A DNA stretch of 64,000 nucleotides from Actinernus sp. WN-2022. Lineage: Eukaryota; Cnidaria; Anthozoa; Actiniaria; Actinernidae. Each line of letters starts with the position of its first letter. Position 1 is the stretch's first letter. This document shows positions 19,947 through 28,201 of this stretch, one piece after another. A program made the translations under genes and the position numbers. The notes under the pieces were generated by a model. That model was not told the DNA's origin and did not search any database. It saw only the letters and a list, made by a program, of their open reading frames with translations. The DNA lies in contig JAOWCC010000064.1 of the NCBI GenBank assembly GCA_030867875.1, positions 33,750,802 to 33,814,801 of the forward strand. Direction: 5' to 3'.

Positions 19947-20619
19947 ATGGTTATATTAAATGTCACCACCACATCGTCTGACCATACGGTCTACTTCGAT
20001 AACCCTATTCTTATCAATAATATTTCGCTAGTTGAGGTCACTATTAGTCATAATTGGTGGAACCTAGCTGAGAAGGGGGGTTTTAAGTGGATTACCCCCA
20101 ATAGTTTGACGTTTCCATACGAAATTAAGGCGGGACACTAGTTATAAAATAGAAAAATTGATAACCTACTTAGATCCCGCAGTTGAGGCTGGTTACTTGG
20201 AATTCATAGACTATCCATTTAGGAAATATTGGATTATGAAGGTCAAGAAACCAATCAAATTCACTAAGAACGTCTGCGATTTGTTTGGTATCGAAGTAAA
20301 TGAAGATGTGACAGATTATGCGACTATCGATAAAGGAAAATACGTCCTGGTGCCAAAAGATATTAATCACATATCTATCTACTGTGATGTGGTGGATTCA
20401 GATTTCTCACTTCTTGATGGGAAGCCATCTAAAATCCTACATACTTTTAAAACGACATCACACGTTTTTGGTGAAACAACTTACTTTCCACCAACCCTCA
20501 TACCCATTCGAGCCCTAGGAACGATACGGAACTACATTCGCCTCACAGTTTGCGATGAGAAAGGCAATCTCATAGACTTCAACAAGCAGCCTATACGTTT
20601 CGTATTGAAGCTTGAGTAA
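19947..20619 (+). CDS. Minor capsid (penton-like) candidate, frame-disrupted
   Basis: Two plus-strand frames follow each other. The first (19947-20141) starts at an ATG and is beta-rich, with SLVEVTISHNWWNLAEK, and stops at 20139. The second, shifted by one base, is open from about 20034 without an ATG at the junction and runs to 20619 with LIPIRALGTIRNYIRL near its end. Around 20133-20141 the reading must change frame for one protein to result. Order (next to capsid genes), total size of about 220 aa and beta character suggest the single-jelly-roll vertex protein. The break may be a recent indel, a sequencing error or a programmed shift; homopolymer runs (six G at 20079-20084) lie close by. 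Confidence 0.6.
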
Positions 20620-20635
20620 ATCATACGTATATACA

Positions 20636-21265
20636 ATGGATGGTGATTCGATTCAACCGTTTCCAACAGCACCAGGTATCTATCCATCGGGAGCTATAAA
20701 GGAACTTAGCGATATAAATGGATCGAATTTTAGACTGCAAAAGGTCTGTGATACACTTGCTGAGCTAGAACAACAAGCAAAGCACTACGAAGTTGTTCGC
20801 AAAAAATATGCTCGAGCGCGTGGTATCGTTCATGGGATTGCTGTGGCCACAGGTAGCCTGAGTGGCGTTTTATCAGCTTCTGCGTTAGGTTCGTCATTTA
20901 CGGGGATTGGGATACCTGTGGGTATTTCATTAGGATCAGTGGGTTTCCTGTGTGCCGCCATATCGGCTTCGATGGCTGTTGTTAGTAAGAAACTTGGCGT
21001 TCACGTCTCGAAGCATGAAAAGACTGTTATGTTAGCAAAAGCTAAGGCGAATTCCGTGGAAGTCAAAGTCTCAAAAGCTCTATCCGATTGTAACATTTCA
21101 GAAGCCGAGTTCGGAAGCGTTATTGATGAGAAAAGGAAATATGAGACGCTTAAACTAGAAATACGGCAAAAAAACAGGCAAGAAGGTGGATTAAAAAACG
21201 TAGAAGAACTTCGATCCGAAATCCGAAAGGAGATGAGAGCAAAACTTGGCGGTCTAATGGGGTAA
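20636..21265 (+). CDS. Glycine-rich membrane protein with C-terminal coiled coil
   Basis: 209 aa from the ATG at 20636 (the frame is open slightly upstream but only from a TTG). The N-terminal 65 residues include a helical NFRLQKVCDTLAELEQQAK. A long Gly/Ala/Ser/Val-rich hydrophobic region (about 62-118) is compatible with two membrane spans. Residues 125-209 form a charged coiled coil ending in LRSEIRKEMRAKLGGLM. It follows the minor capsid gene by 17 bp. Function unknown; a virion membrane protein is plausible. Its last codons are copied in a 218-bp tandem duplication just downstream. Confidence 0.75.
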   Translation: MDGDSIQPFPTAPGIYPSGAIKELSDINGSNFRLQKVCDTLAELEQQAKHYEVVRKKYARARGIVHGIAVATGSLSGVLSASALGSSFTGIGIPVGISLGSVGFLCAAISASMAVVSKKLGVHVSKHEKTVMLAKAKANSVEVKVSKALSDCNISEAEFGSVIDEKRKYETLKLEIRQKNRQEGGLKNVEELRSEIRKEMRAKLGGLMG

Positions 21266-21604
21266 GAATAAATATCTCCTTCGAAAGAAACCGGCATGGA
21301 TTTCATTTTAACTTTGATAAAAACAACTGCTCTTAATTCGTATAAATTACCGTGTTGTTTTGGTTCATATGCTAATTTCGAGACAATTTCGAGACAACAA
21401 GAAAGAGGATCAAAAACGTAGAACGACTTCGATCCGAGATCCAAAAGGGGATGAGAGCAAAACTTGGTAGTCTAGTGGGGTAAGAATAAATATCTCCTTC
21501 GAAAGAAACCAGCATGGATTTCATTTTAACTTTGATAAAAACAACTGCTCTTAATTCGTATAAATTACCGTGTTGTTTTGGTTCATATGCTAATTTCGAG
21601 ACAA
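21187..21604 (+). repeat. 218-bp tandem duplication of gene 3' end and trailer
   Basis: The end of the 209-aa gene plus about 130 bp of trailer is repeated once at an offset of 218 bp, with a few substitutions. GTAAGAATAAATATCTCCTT occurs at 21262 and again at 21480. The second copy has no start codon and looks like a recent local duplication. Confidence 0.9.
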
Positions 21605-21679
21605 CGCGTGGGTGACGCTAATTAACATACGTCAACTGCTTAAAACATAAGTACGATATTTTATCACTGAATACTTCGT

Positions 21680-22056
21680 CTAGCACACATAGCCCAACGG
21701 GTTTGTCGCTGGGACTTGTGATCGAGATGGGAGCCGTTCACGAGTTCTGGTGTTCAAACCTTGGCGGACTATGTGTGGTAGATCGGCTTGTGTTGGGTAA
21801 GAAGCTCCCAGCCCAACACAAGTCGTAGCGCGTCTGCCGATGTGGCAGAAGTTAAAGTAATACAGTAGAAATCAGCGGCCAGAGTACAAGATACCTGTGT
21901 GAGAACCAAATGTGGTCAGAAGCTGAACTACAGTAGAACGAATACAGTGAAAAGCCGGGCCCGGCAAGAATAAAAACCTCTCTAGGAACAAAAAGGAGAA
22001 AGAAGGAAAAAGGTGAAAGTGGGTTCCTAGAGAGGTTCTGGTGAGACCAGTTTTGG
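21680..22056 (+). ncRNA. Candidate pol III-transcribed structured RNA
   Basis: The A-box TAGCCCAACGG (21690-21700) fits TRGYNNARNNG exactly, and the B-box GTTCAAACC (21752-21760) fits GWTCRANNC exactly. A 9-bp helix closes them (21684-21692 with 21769-21777), enclosing a 10-bp hairpin (21712-21721 with 21738-21747, one G-U and one G-T pair). Further hairpins: CTTGTGTTGGG/CCCAACACAAG (21787-21822), CTGCC/GGCAG near 21834, GCCGGGCCCGGC near 21955, and AACCTCTCTAGGAAC with its complement (about 21975-22038). No run of four T occurs from the A-box to about 22050, where TTTT, TTTTT and TTTTTTT follow in quick order, as pol III terminators would. It does not fold into a canonical tRNA. Expression is unproven. 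Confidence 0.55.
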
Positions 22057-22229
22057 TACTTTTTGGTTTTTTTCATTATTTAATTTTTTTCTTCTTACTG
22101 TCTTAGACTAAATTCTTGAATGAGTACATATCGACGGATGTCGTTCTCACGAATTAGCCGTTTTGGTTAAATAGGAAATGAGTCGTTAAACTTTTGGTTA
22201 AGTAATCGCACATATGTTATTCGAGGTAA
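22057..22229. other. Short AT-rich gap
   Basis: T-rich sequence after the putative pol III terminators and before the 3' end of the TFIIB-like gene. No ORF or motif seen. Confidence 0.5.
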
Positions 22230-23183
22230 TTAAACCTTATCACTACTTAGACCGTGTCTCGTATAGATGGGCTCAAAGTGGGAATTGTAAGCAATCAACT
22301 CATTGATAAAACGCACGACCGAACCCTTATGTATACCACACCATTTAACAACGTCAATAAGAGACATACGAGATCCCGAACGATGTAATACCTCGTAACT
22401 CGCTCCAATGACTTTAGTTCTAAGCATGGAGCTGGTACCTATATTGTTTTCTATTGCCTTATGAACAATCTCATAGACTATTTGTTGGACATTCTTAGGT
22501 ACTCCTTGGGGGTCGAGCTTAGCAAAAGTCGTTGCAATGTGAGGAGCTATTCGATCGGTATTTAAATCTATATCGATATTATCGTCATCATGTAGAGAAC
22601 GTATAAAGCCCTCTCCACGATATATGCTTTTATTGTTTAGTTGCATAAAACGAGCGACCTCTCCTTTAGATCTAATGAACCCACATTGTATACATGCTTG
22701 ATAAAGTATAGCAGCTAAAATAGTTCGTTTCGCATAGCTACGTTTGATACAAACTTTCTGTACTTGAATGAATGCATCGGCTACGATTACTAATACATTT
22801 GTGGGAAACGAGAGGTCGTAATTTTGTTTATAAATAGTGTCGTATGCCTGTAGTTCTCGCATAATCGTTTGTAGTTGCAATTCTTCGTTATCGCTTTGCT
22901 TTGGGATTGTGCGGTCTAGATCATGTTGATGCTGAAAGCTATCGGGCCCTACTATGTGTAACCTAGTAGTAAGATTGGTAGTTGTTTCTTCACATGATTC
23001 AACCTCGGAAACAAGACCACAAGTGGGACATATGAATTCCATTCCTTGTAGTTCCATCGGACATAAACATTCGGAACATGATTCGCCGGTGCTAATATGC
23101 GACAATGGTTCAATATGCGACAATGGTTTGATATGTAGGCTTGCACAAATTTCTGGACCAAGTAATCTGATAATGTCATCCAT
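22230..23183 (-). CDS. TFIIB-like transcription factor (zinc ribbon plus two cyclin-like repeats)
   Basis: 317 aa. The zinc ribbon has CSEC at 36-39 and CPTC at 52-55. Two helical repeats of cyclin-box type follow. The first (about 100-175) contains RTILAAILYQACIQCG followed by a helix-turn-helix-like segment; the second (about 205-300) contains MLRTKVIGASYEVLHRSG and VVKWCGIHKGSVVRFI. This is the architecture of TFIIB/TFB and of related late transcription factors of large DNA viruses. It probably recruits polymerase to the element's promoters. A 21-bp tandem duplication near 23090-23135 repeats HIKPLSHIEPLSHIS before the ribbon. The zinc-ribbon half alone could be read as VLTF3-like; the cyclin repeats favour TFIIB. 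Confidence 0.75.
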   Translation of the reverse strand: MDDIIRLLGPEICASLHIKPLSHIEPLSHISTGESCSECLCPMELQGMEFICPTCGLVSEVESCEETTTNLTTRLHIVGPDSFQHQHDLDRTIPKQSDNEELQLQTIMRELQAYDTIYKQNYDLSFPTNVLVIVADAFIQVQKVCIKRSYAKRTILAAILYQACIQCGFIRSKGEVARFMQLNNKSIYRGEGFIRSLHDDDNIDIDLNTDRIAPHIATTFAKLDPQGVPKNVQQIVYEIVHKAIENNIGTSSMLRTKVIGASYEVLHRSGSRMSLIDVVKWCGIHKGSVVRFINELIAYNSHFEPIYTRHGLSSDKV

Positions 23184-23309
23184 ACTAGTTGTATACTATA
23201 TGCCTGTCAATTGTCCAATTGTTCGTTTGTTTAAAAAAAAAGAAGAAAAAAATGAAGAGAGGTCGCATAACAATTTCTCTTCATTCTTTTTTTTTTTGTA
23301 TCGTGATTT

Positions 23310-23729
23310 CTACTTATCCTCCGATCCTACCACATTTAGATCTTTCTCACTGATGGAGAGGTCATCCAATGCATTATCGAGATCGTGAATGTCCACCACA
23401 TTTCGATCTTTTTCCGATTCCACTACATTTAGATCTTTCTCCGATTCTACTACATTTGAACACGTGATATTCGCCGACTCGTTAGCTCGCTTCTTATCAA
23501 GGTTCTTCTTATTGCGAATGGTACGGCGTTGAGGTGCACCACATTTTGCACAAAGTTCGTGATTAGTACGACAGCCTAGACCACACGTCAAACATGGAAC
23601 GAATATAGCACATCCTCTTCCTATCTGGAAGTTATGTTGAGAGCAATACTCTGACACCTTCGAACACTTCCTTATACATTTCGTGGTCTTTCCTCGAATC
23701 AACCAATCACAAGTTCTCGTCTCAATCAT
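23310..23729 (-). CDS. Cysteine-rich zinc-binding protein with SEKDLNVV repeats
   Basis: 139 aa. Two putative zinc clusters are visible: C7, C18, C22, C29, H32 (CDWLIRGK..KCIRKC..YCSQH) and C46, C49, C53, C60, C63 (CLTCGLGC...CAKCG). A basic stretch (QRRTIRNKKNLDKKRA) follows. The acidic tail repeats SEKDLNVV/SEKDRNVV four times, encoded by tandem DNA repeats at 23320-23460. The nature suggests a nucleic-acid-binding regulator. ATATACCTATATATG lies directly upstream as a possible promoter. Confidence 0.7.
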   Translation of the reverse strand: MIETRTCDWLIRGKTTKCIRKCSKVSEYCSQHNFQIGRGCAIFVPCLTCGLGCRTNHELCAKCGAPQRRTIRNKKNLDKKRANESANITCSNVVESEKDLNVVESEKDRNVVDIHDLDNALDDLSISEKDLNVVGSEDK

Positions 23730-23770
23730 CGTGCAATATACCTATATATGTTATATGTCTAATTGGTATC

Positions 23771-23896
23771 TTAGTTGTGACGTCTACGTTGGGGTTCTTC
23801 AATCACGCGCGGTTGTCTAATCTGTGTGGTATTAATACGTACTAAGATAACAACATACGTTAATATCGTGAAGTAGAGAATGTACGTTAGTACCAT
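23771..23896 (-). CDS. 41-aa single-span membrane micro-ORF
   Basis: ATG at 23896, TAA at 23771. The peptide starts MVLTYILYFTILTYVVILV, one strong membrane helix, and ends in a basic tail (IRQPRV..EPQRRRHN). It lies alone in a 345-bp gap between two minus-strand genes, on the same strand. Hydrophobic helix plus Arg-rich tail is unlikely by chance in AT-rich spacer, but the small size leaves real doubt. Possible role: membrane or virion component. Confidence 0.45.
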   Translation of the reverse strand: MVLTYILYFTILTYVVILVRINTTQIRQPRVIEEPQRRRHN

Positions 23897-23926
23897 GGAT
23901 GGATATACTGTAAACTAATCATTCCT

Positions 23927-24009
23927 TTAATAGGTGTTAAAATGTAAAAATACAATGAAAAAATAGCACAACAAAACTGCTCCAATCCGGAAAAGCGGTA
24001 GAAACCGGA
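23927..24009 (-). repeat. Internal copy of inner terminal-repeat sequence
   Basis: TTAAAATGTAAAAATACAAT through CTCCAATCCGGAAAAGCGGT to AGAAACCG repeats, in the same orientation, the inner part of the right terminal repeat (about 24797-24880) with a few indels. It lies on the far side of the F-box/ankyrin gene. Confidence 0.9.
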
Positions 24010-24076
24010 GCTGTGCTCAAGTTTGGATCTTTAGGTGCAAGAATGCCTAGGGACAATTTGGACGTTGCGAGAGATC

Positions 24077-24763
24077 CTATGTGGCGGCATAAGCATTTAT
24101 GTAGTAATCTAGTAGAGCGTTTTCGTCCTCTATGGTGAGCTGGGAGCGCTTAATGAGCCACTCAATGATCCATTTAGCGGTATTAAGATGATCGTTGCTA
24201 TAGGCGCATAGTAGAGCATGATGAACGTATTTATACTCTATAGTTATCTGAAAGCGTTGAATGAGCCACTTAACGGTATTGAGCTGGCCATTCCTACAGG
24301 CATCTAGTATAGCAACCCCGGCGGCTTTATCCTCTTTGGTGAACTGGAAGTGCTTAGTTAGCCACTTAACGATATCAAGACGGCCATCCTTACAGGCAGC
24401 GCATAGAACGTAATCGGTGTGTCCATCCATTTTATCGAACCATAAGTGCTTAATGAGCCACTTAATAACGTTAAGATTACCATATTCACTGGCGTAGACA
24501 AGAGGAAAGCTATCATCGGTGTAGTTTGCGGAAATACCGAAAGTCCCAGCCAAATTGTCTCGATCGTTGTCATTACGAGTAGACCTAAGACCGAAAGTGA
24601 GTACTCGTTTACGGAACTCTTGGTCTATGTTTTTGTAGCGCACGAGAGATGCGGCACCGTTTAGGCGTTTCGATGTCCTTGCGATGCTTGCGAATGATTC
24701 TGGGCCTGCATGCTCTACTATCTTGACTAAGATTTCTATGGGAAGGCACGATATGCTATCCAT
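24077..24763 (-). CDS. F-box/ankyrin-repeat protein
   Basis: 228 aa. Residues 1-40 form an F-box-type start (MDSISCLPIEILVKIVEHAG...RTSKRLN). From residue 85 on there are at least four ankyrin units of the giant-virus style (ASEYGNLNVIKWLIKH, ACKDGRLDIVKWLTKH, ACRNGQLNTVKWLIQR). F-box proteins link SCF ubiquitin ligases to targets bound by the repeats, and poxviruses and large DNA viruses use such proteins to redirect host ubiquitination. It sits between two direct copies of inner terminal-repeat sequence, next to the right terminus, which suggests acquisition by terminal recombination. Confidence 0.8.
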   Translation of the reverse strand: MDSISCLPIEILVKIVEHAGPESFASIARTSKRLNGAASLVRYKNIDQEFRKRVLTFGLRSTRNDNDRDNLAGTFGISANYTDDSFPLVYASEYGNLNVIKWLIKHLWFDKMDGHTDYVLCAACKDGRLDIVKWLTKHFQFTKEDKAAGVAILDACRNGQLNTVKWLIQRFQITIEYKYVHHALLCAYSNDHLNTAKWIIEWLIKRSQLTIEDENALLDYYINAYAAT

Positions 24764-24796
24764 AGTGGAAGAGATCGATATACTACATAGTAATCA

Positions 24797-25096
24797 CTTA
24801 TCTAATAGGGTGTTAAAATGTAAAAAATACAACGAAAAAAATAGTACAACAAAACTGCTCCAATCCGGAAAAAAAGCGGTAGAAACCGATCATTTAATAT
24901 AATGTATAAATACAATAAATGAACTATAGTAGTATCGTAACTAGCGTGTTTTGGACCACGTTGTATTTTTTTTGTTGTTTTTTCATCTAATGGACCCCGA
25001 ACGAAGTGAGGGCTGAACGAAGTGAGGATGTCCATTAGATGAAAAAAACAAAAACAAAATACAACGTGGGCCAGAACCGCTAGTTACTATACTACT
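24797..25096 (-). repeat. Polinton right terminal inverted repeat
   Basis: Reverse complement of the left repeat, with length differences only in poly-A/T runs. Its outer 169 bp (24928-25096) form the same self-complementary hairpin with the GAACGAAGTGAGG loop repeats. Confidence 0.95.
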
Positions 25097-25102
25097 ACTT
25101 CA
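25097..25102. other. Polinton target-site duplication, right
   Basis: ACTTCA follows the last terminal-repeat base and matches 8313-8318. The host sequence just beyond (GCCGATAATTTTCGTACTTC) resembles the leader of the second NHL gene (ACCGATCAATTTAGTTCTTG, about 47010-47030), so it is probably the displaced 5' region of NHL gene 1. Confidence 0.75.
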
Positions 25103-26720
25103 GCCGATAATTTTCGTACTTCTGCAACCGTTGCCTACATCGTACACATTTAAATTTGCTCGAGTCTAAATACCTGTTTTTCAGCAGGTCCATCGTATAC
25201 GATCATATATAAATATGCATAACGAGCCAGCTGCATGCAGAACTCTGCGGGTTGCTTGAAGTGACATCACTGTTAAGAATATACCATAAACATAAACGTG
25301 GCTACTTCAATACGCAGAAGGGAAGTGTGTTTTTTACAAGGGCACCCAACGAGTACTTTTTGAAATTCGTTTGAAACCAGTTGTATGCAGCTCATCTAGC
25401 CATTTTAAGGCGCCTACTATGTCTTTTGCCGTAAGAGCTTTCCCCTAAAATATTCGTACGTTTTCGTCTGATCAATAGTCAGAACGATCCGGAAAAAACA
25501 TTGGTTGGAATGAAAAAAAAACACATATTATCACAAATCATTTAGTGAAGCGGCCACCTAAAGTTTTCGAGAACACATTTTCATTCTCTAAGAAATTCTG
25601 ACATCTAAAATCCGAAAGAATAAATCTTTAGCATATGGAGGTCACCTAAAATAATTGCCTAAAGGAAAAAAGAACCCCTAAAAAATTCGTACCTCCACAA
25701 AACTTTGCAACATGAAGTTACTTGGGCTAGAAAATTCTTGTTTATGTTCTAGACTACTAACAAATTCGTAGGCCGGGAATATTTTGCCATACTGGGTATT
25801 TTCGGTTGACGCGATTTCCACCTAGAAAATCCGAACAGCTAATAGCTTTTTACGAATACGCACGAATATTTTAGGGGAAACCTTTTAGTTTTCCTTTTCT
25901 TCAATAATTTTCTAGGGATTGAAAACTTCGTTGGGTGCCCTTGTTTATATATAGGAACGTCATCAGTCAGTTGTACTCAAACTTTGAACCGTAGTTAAAA
26001 CCTACCACGCCCCAATGCAATTGTTCTTTGCAGGTCTAAGACCAATATCAGCGATTATTTTAGGGAAGAGCGGGGCTGAATTCAAAACTCGGGACAGTAT
26101 TGAATTTCAATGAAAACCAACACTACGTTAACCTTTATAAAAATGCCTTCTTGCCACTGAGCCAATCAGCAGGTGCACGGCACAGTGACGTCACAGTGAC
26201 GTCGCGAACAGACCGCGCTAAACAAAGGATCGCTCGTTTGCAAAAAAGGCTTACCAGGTAGTAATGGTGGACGGTTAATGCGGCTACCTATTGGCTGGAT
26301 TAGTACAAATTGACAACATTCGTGTACTTTTCGGCCTAAAGTTATAAAGCCGAATTAAAACAATTGTCGCAGTGGCAATTCCGGCTTTTTTCTTCACTAA
26401 CAACTCTTTGAATCGATGTCGTTGTCGCTGGGGAGGTGCAAAACGATTAATTTGCCTGCCCTGAAATGAAGTGTAGGGCTTTAAAACCATATTTATTGAA
26501 GGGAGTATTACTTTGAAGTATACATTTAAAAGTAGGAATCTACATCTTTTGATTAAATCTATCTTTTGATTTGCTGGAATTTCCTGCATTTTAATAGATT
26601 TTATATAGAAATGAAATACGGCTCTGTAGTCAGACTAGAGTCGAGCTCAACAGGAGTTGGTTTTGTTTCCCCGCTGATTCTATCAAGCCGTTCCCTTGGC
26701 TGTGGTTGCGCTAGATATTA
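25103..26720. other. Non-coding host sequence, displaced 5' flank of NHL gene 1
   Basis: No gene recognised. The first few hundred bases are the former upstream region of NHL gene 1. AAAATTCGTAC-type phrases recur through 25400-25900 and suggest decayed repeat sequence. Short open frames at 26284-26865 lack recognisable domains. Confidence 0.4.
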
Positions 26721-26729
26721 GATAGCGAC

Positions 26730-27080
26730 CACACCGCGGCAAAACGTTACGCGCATGCGTATTTGCTATTTCTTGTCGGCGCGCGGCCGCCCCCAGTTTC
26801 CCGCGAAAACTGAAATGAAACAACAGGCACATACCCGTGATTTTAAAATTTCTGCTTAAAAGCATCCATTTGTGAACTGTTTTGTCAAAAAATAAGAAAA
26901 CTACTTAAAACCTAAGCCTAAGACTTTAACAGGTTGAAGTTTTCTTAATTTGTAATTCACTGTGAGTTTACTAAGTTATAAAATTATTTACTAAAAAAGT
27001 TGAAACCCTCGGTAATTTGTATTTGATAGCAGAGCCTTCGTTCTTTTGGCCAGCGGAGCATACCGTTTTGCCGCGGTGTG
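26730..27080. mobile_element. MITE, 9-bp target duplication, copy 1
   Basis: Terminal repeats CACACCGCGGCAAAACG and CGTTTTGCCGCGGTGTG bound a 351-bp element. GATAGCGAC is present on both sides (26721-26729 and 27081-27089). A 9-bp duplication is typical of Mutator-like transposases. Non-coding. Confidence 0.9.
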
Positions 27081-27104
27081 GATAGCGACATACCCTGGGC
27101 CTTT

Positions 27105-27414
27105 CCAGAGGCTCAAAGAAATAAGAGGCGAGAGAGAGAAGAGGAGGGAGAAGAAAAAGAAGAGCCCTGGTGTTAACCTCACTCCCATGCGAACATAAGG
27201 TTCAGTATTTAAACCTCGCGGCACAACCGTGAATGGTGGACGTAACAATAGTACTTTTCATTGGCTTACCAGTGGCCCATGCAGCGAAACCGGTTTGACG
27301 TGTTTTCTGGATTTGAAACTCAGCGCATGGAAGTGAGATTCTCAACGGACAACACCAGAGCCTCTTCTTTTTTCCCCTCTCACTCTTCACCTTTCATTTC
27401 TTCCGAGCCTCTGG
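27105..27414. mobile_element. Purine-rich foldback MITE
   Basis: CCAGAGGCTC with a GAGA/GAAGAA-rich arm at the left is complemented by TCTTCTTTTT...GAGCCTCTGG at the right. Fragments of the same repeat occur near 6400-6460. No coding capacity. Confidence 0.7.
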
Positions 27415-27888
27415 TACCCATGCATTGCGGAATTGCTTCAGTGTTCGGCTACTGGCTTGGCCGTCATTGTAGTGTCGTAAATCCCGTTGCATTTACTCGT
27501 TGTTTATTTGGTGTCTGTTGCAGATCTAATATCACAATAAAGTGCCTATAAGCGCAATTTTTACCATTAAAATCCATTCTACATCAAGTAAATAGGGCAA
27601 TGCGTTGCGCCAGTTTGATGACGGTGCTGACAAGGGGCATAAATCACGACAGATCAACGAGTACGAACAAACGCACGGGCTGATCTTTTTGGGGCGGCAA
27701 GCCGCCTTACAAGTGCTGATCACGAGAGGAAATGATTTCAGACAGCATGCGGCCTGCTTGATATGTACCCGAGAGCTTCAGGGATATAAGTAATTATGCC
27801 GATCTAGCATCTTAACAAGGTAAACATAAAGTTTAAATAATTCCTTTAAAAATCACTTTCTGTTTAGTCCACCCTACAGAAAAAGCCC

Positions 27889-28201
27889 GATGGCGGCTTG
27901 TACTATTACCCACAATGCTTTGCGCGATGAGGGTTGGGATGTCAAGAACAAGACAGTACAAGTACTGTTGCCAATAGGCCATTTTGACGATGTTGCGCGC
28001 GCATTGAGAACAATATACAAGCAATCAAGAAAACAAAAGATTGTCATGCAACATTGAGTTTTGGCGAGCCACATTCTGTTTTTTGTCGGGCCACATGCTT
28101 TTGTTTTCAATGCGTGCGCAACATCGTCAAAATGGCCTATACACGGTCTATCTGGACTGTTAGGTTCGCAAGGAATTGTGGTCAAATGTACAGCCGCCAT
28201 C
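27889..28201. mobile_element. Foldback element with GATGGCGGCTTGTA ends
   Basis: GATGGCGGCTTGTA at 27889 pairs with TACAGCCGCCATC ending at 28201. Inside, ATAGGCCATTTTGACGATGT (27974 on) pairs with its complement ending near 28140. The whole 313 bp can fold into one long hairpin. Confidence 0.8.

Larger units (their letters stand above)
8318..25096. mobile_element. Complete Polinton/Maverick element (adintovirus-like endogenous virus)
   Basis: A 16.8-kb unit bounded by inverted repeats that begin AGTAGTATAGTAACTAGCGG, with ACTTCA duplicated outside. It encodes the hallmark set: protein-primed family B DNA polymerase, retrovirus-type integrase, double-jelly-roll major capsid protein, minor capsid candidate and A32-type packaging ATPase. 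Around them are small membrane proteins, a TFIIB-like factor and an F-box/ankyrin protein. Nearly all frames are open and the two terminal repeats are almost identical, so the insertion is young. The only clear damage is one frame break in the minor capsid gene. No adenain-type protease was recognised. Confidence 0.95.

Noticed and set aside
21683..21778. Ordinary tRNA gene in the Polinton
   Set aside because: A- and B-boxes match, but the T-stem and a proper acceptor stem do not form around the B-box, and the strongest pairing is a different fold.
26284..26865. Minus-strand frames of 60-101 codons
   Set aside because: No domain, no partner exon with splice sites, and they lie in repeat-like sequence.
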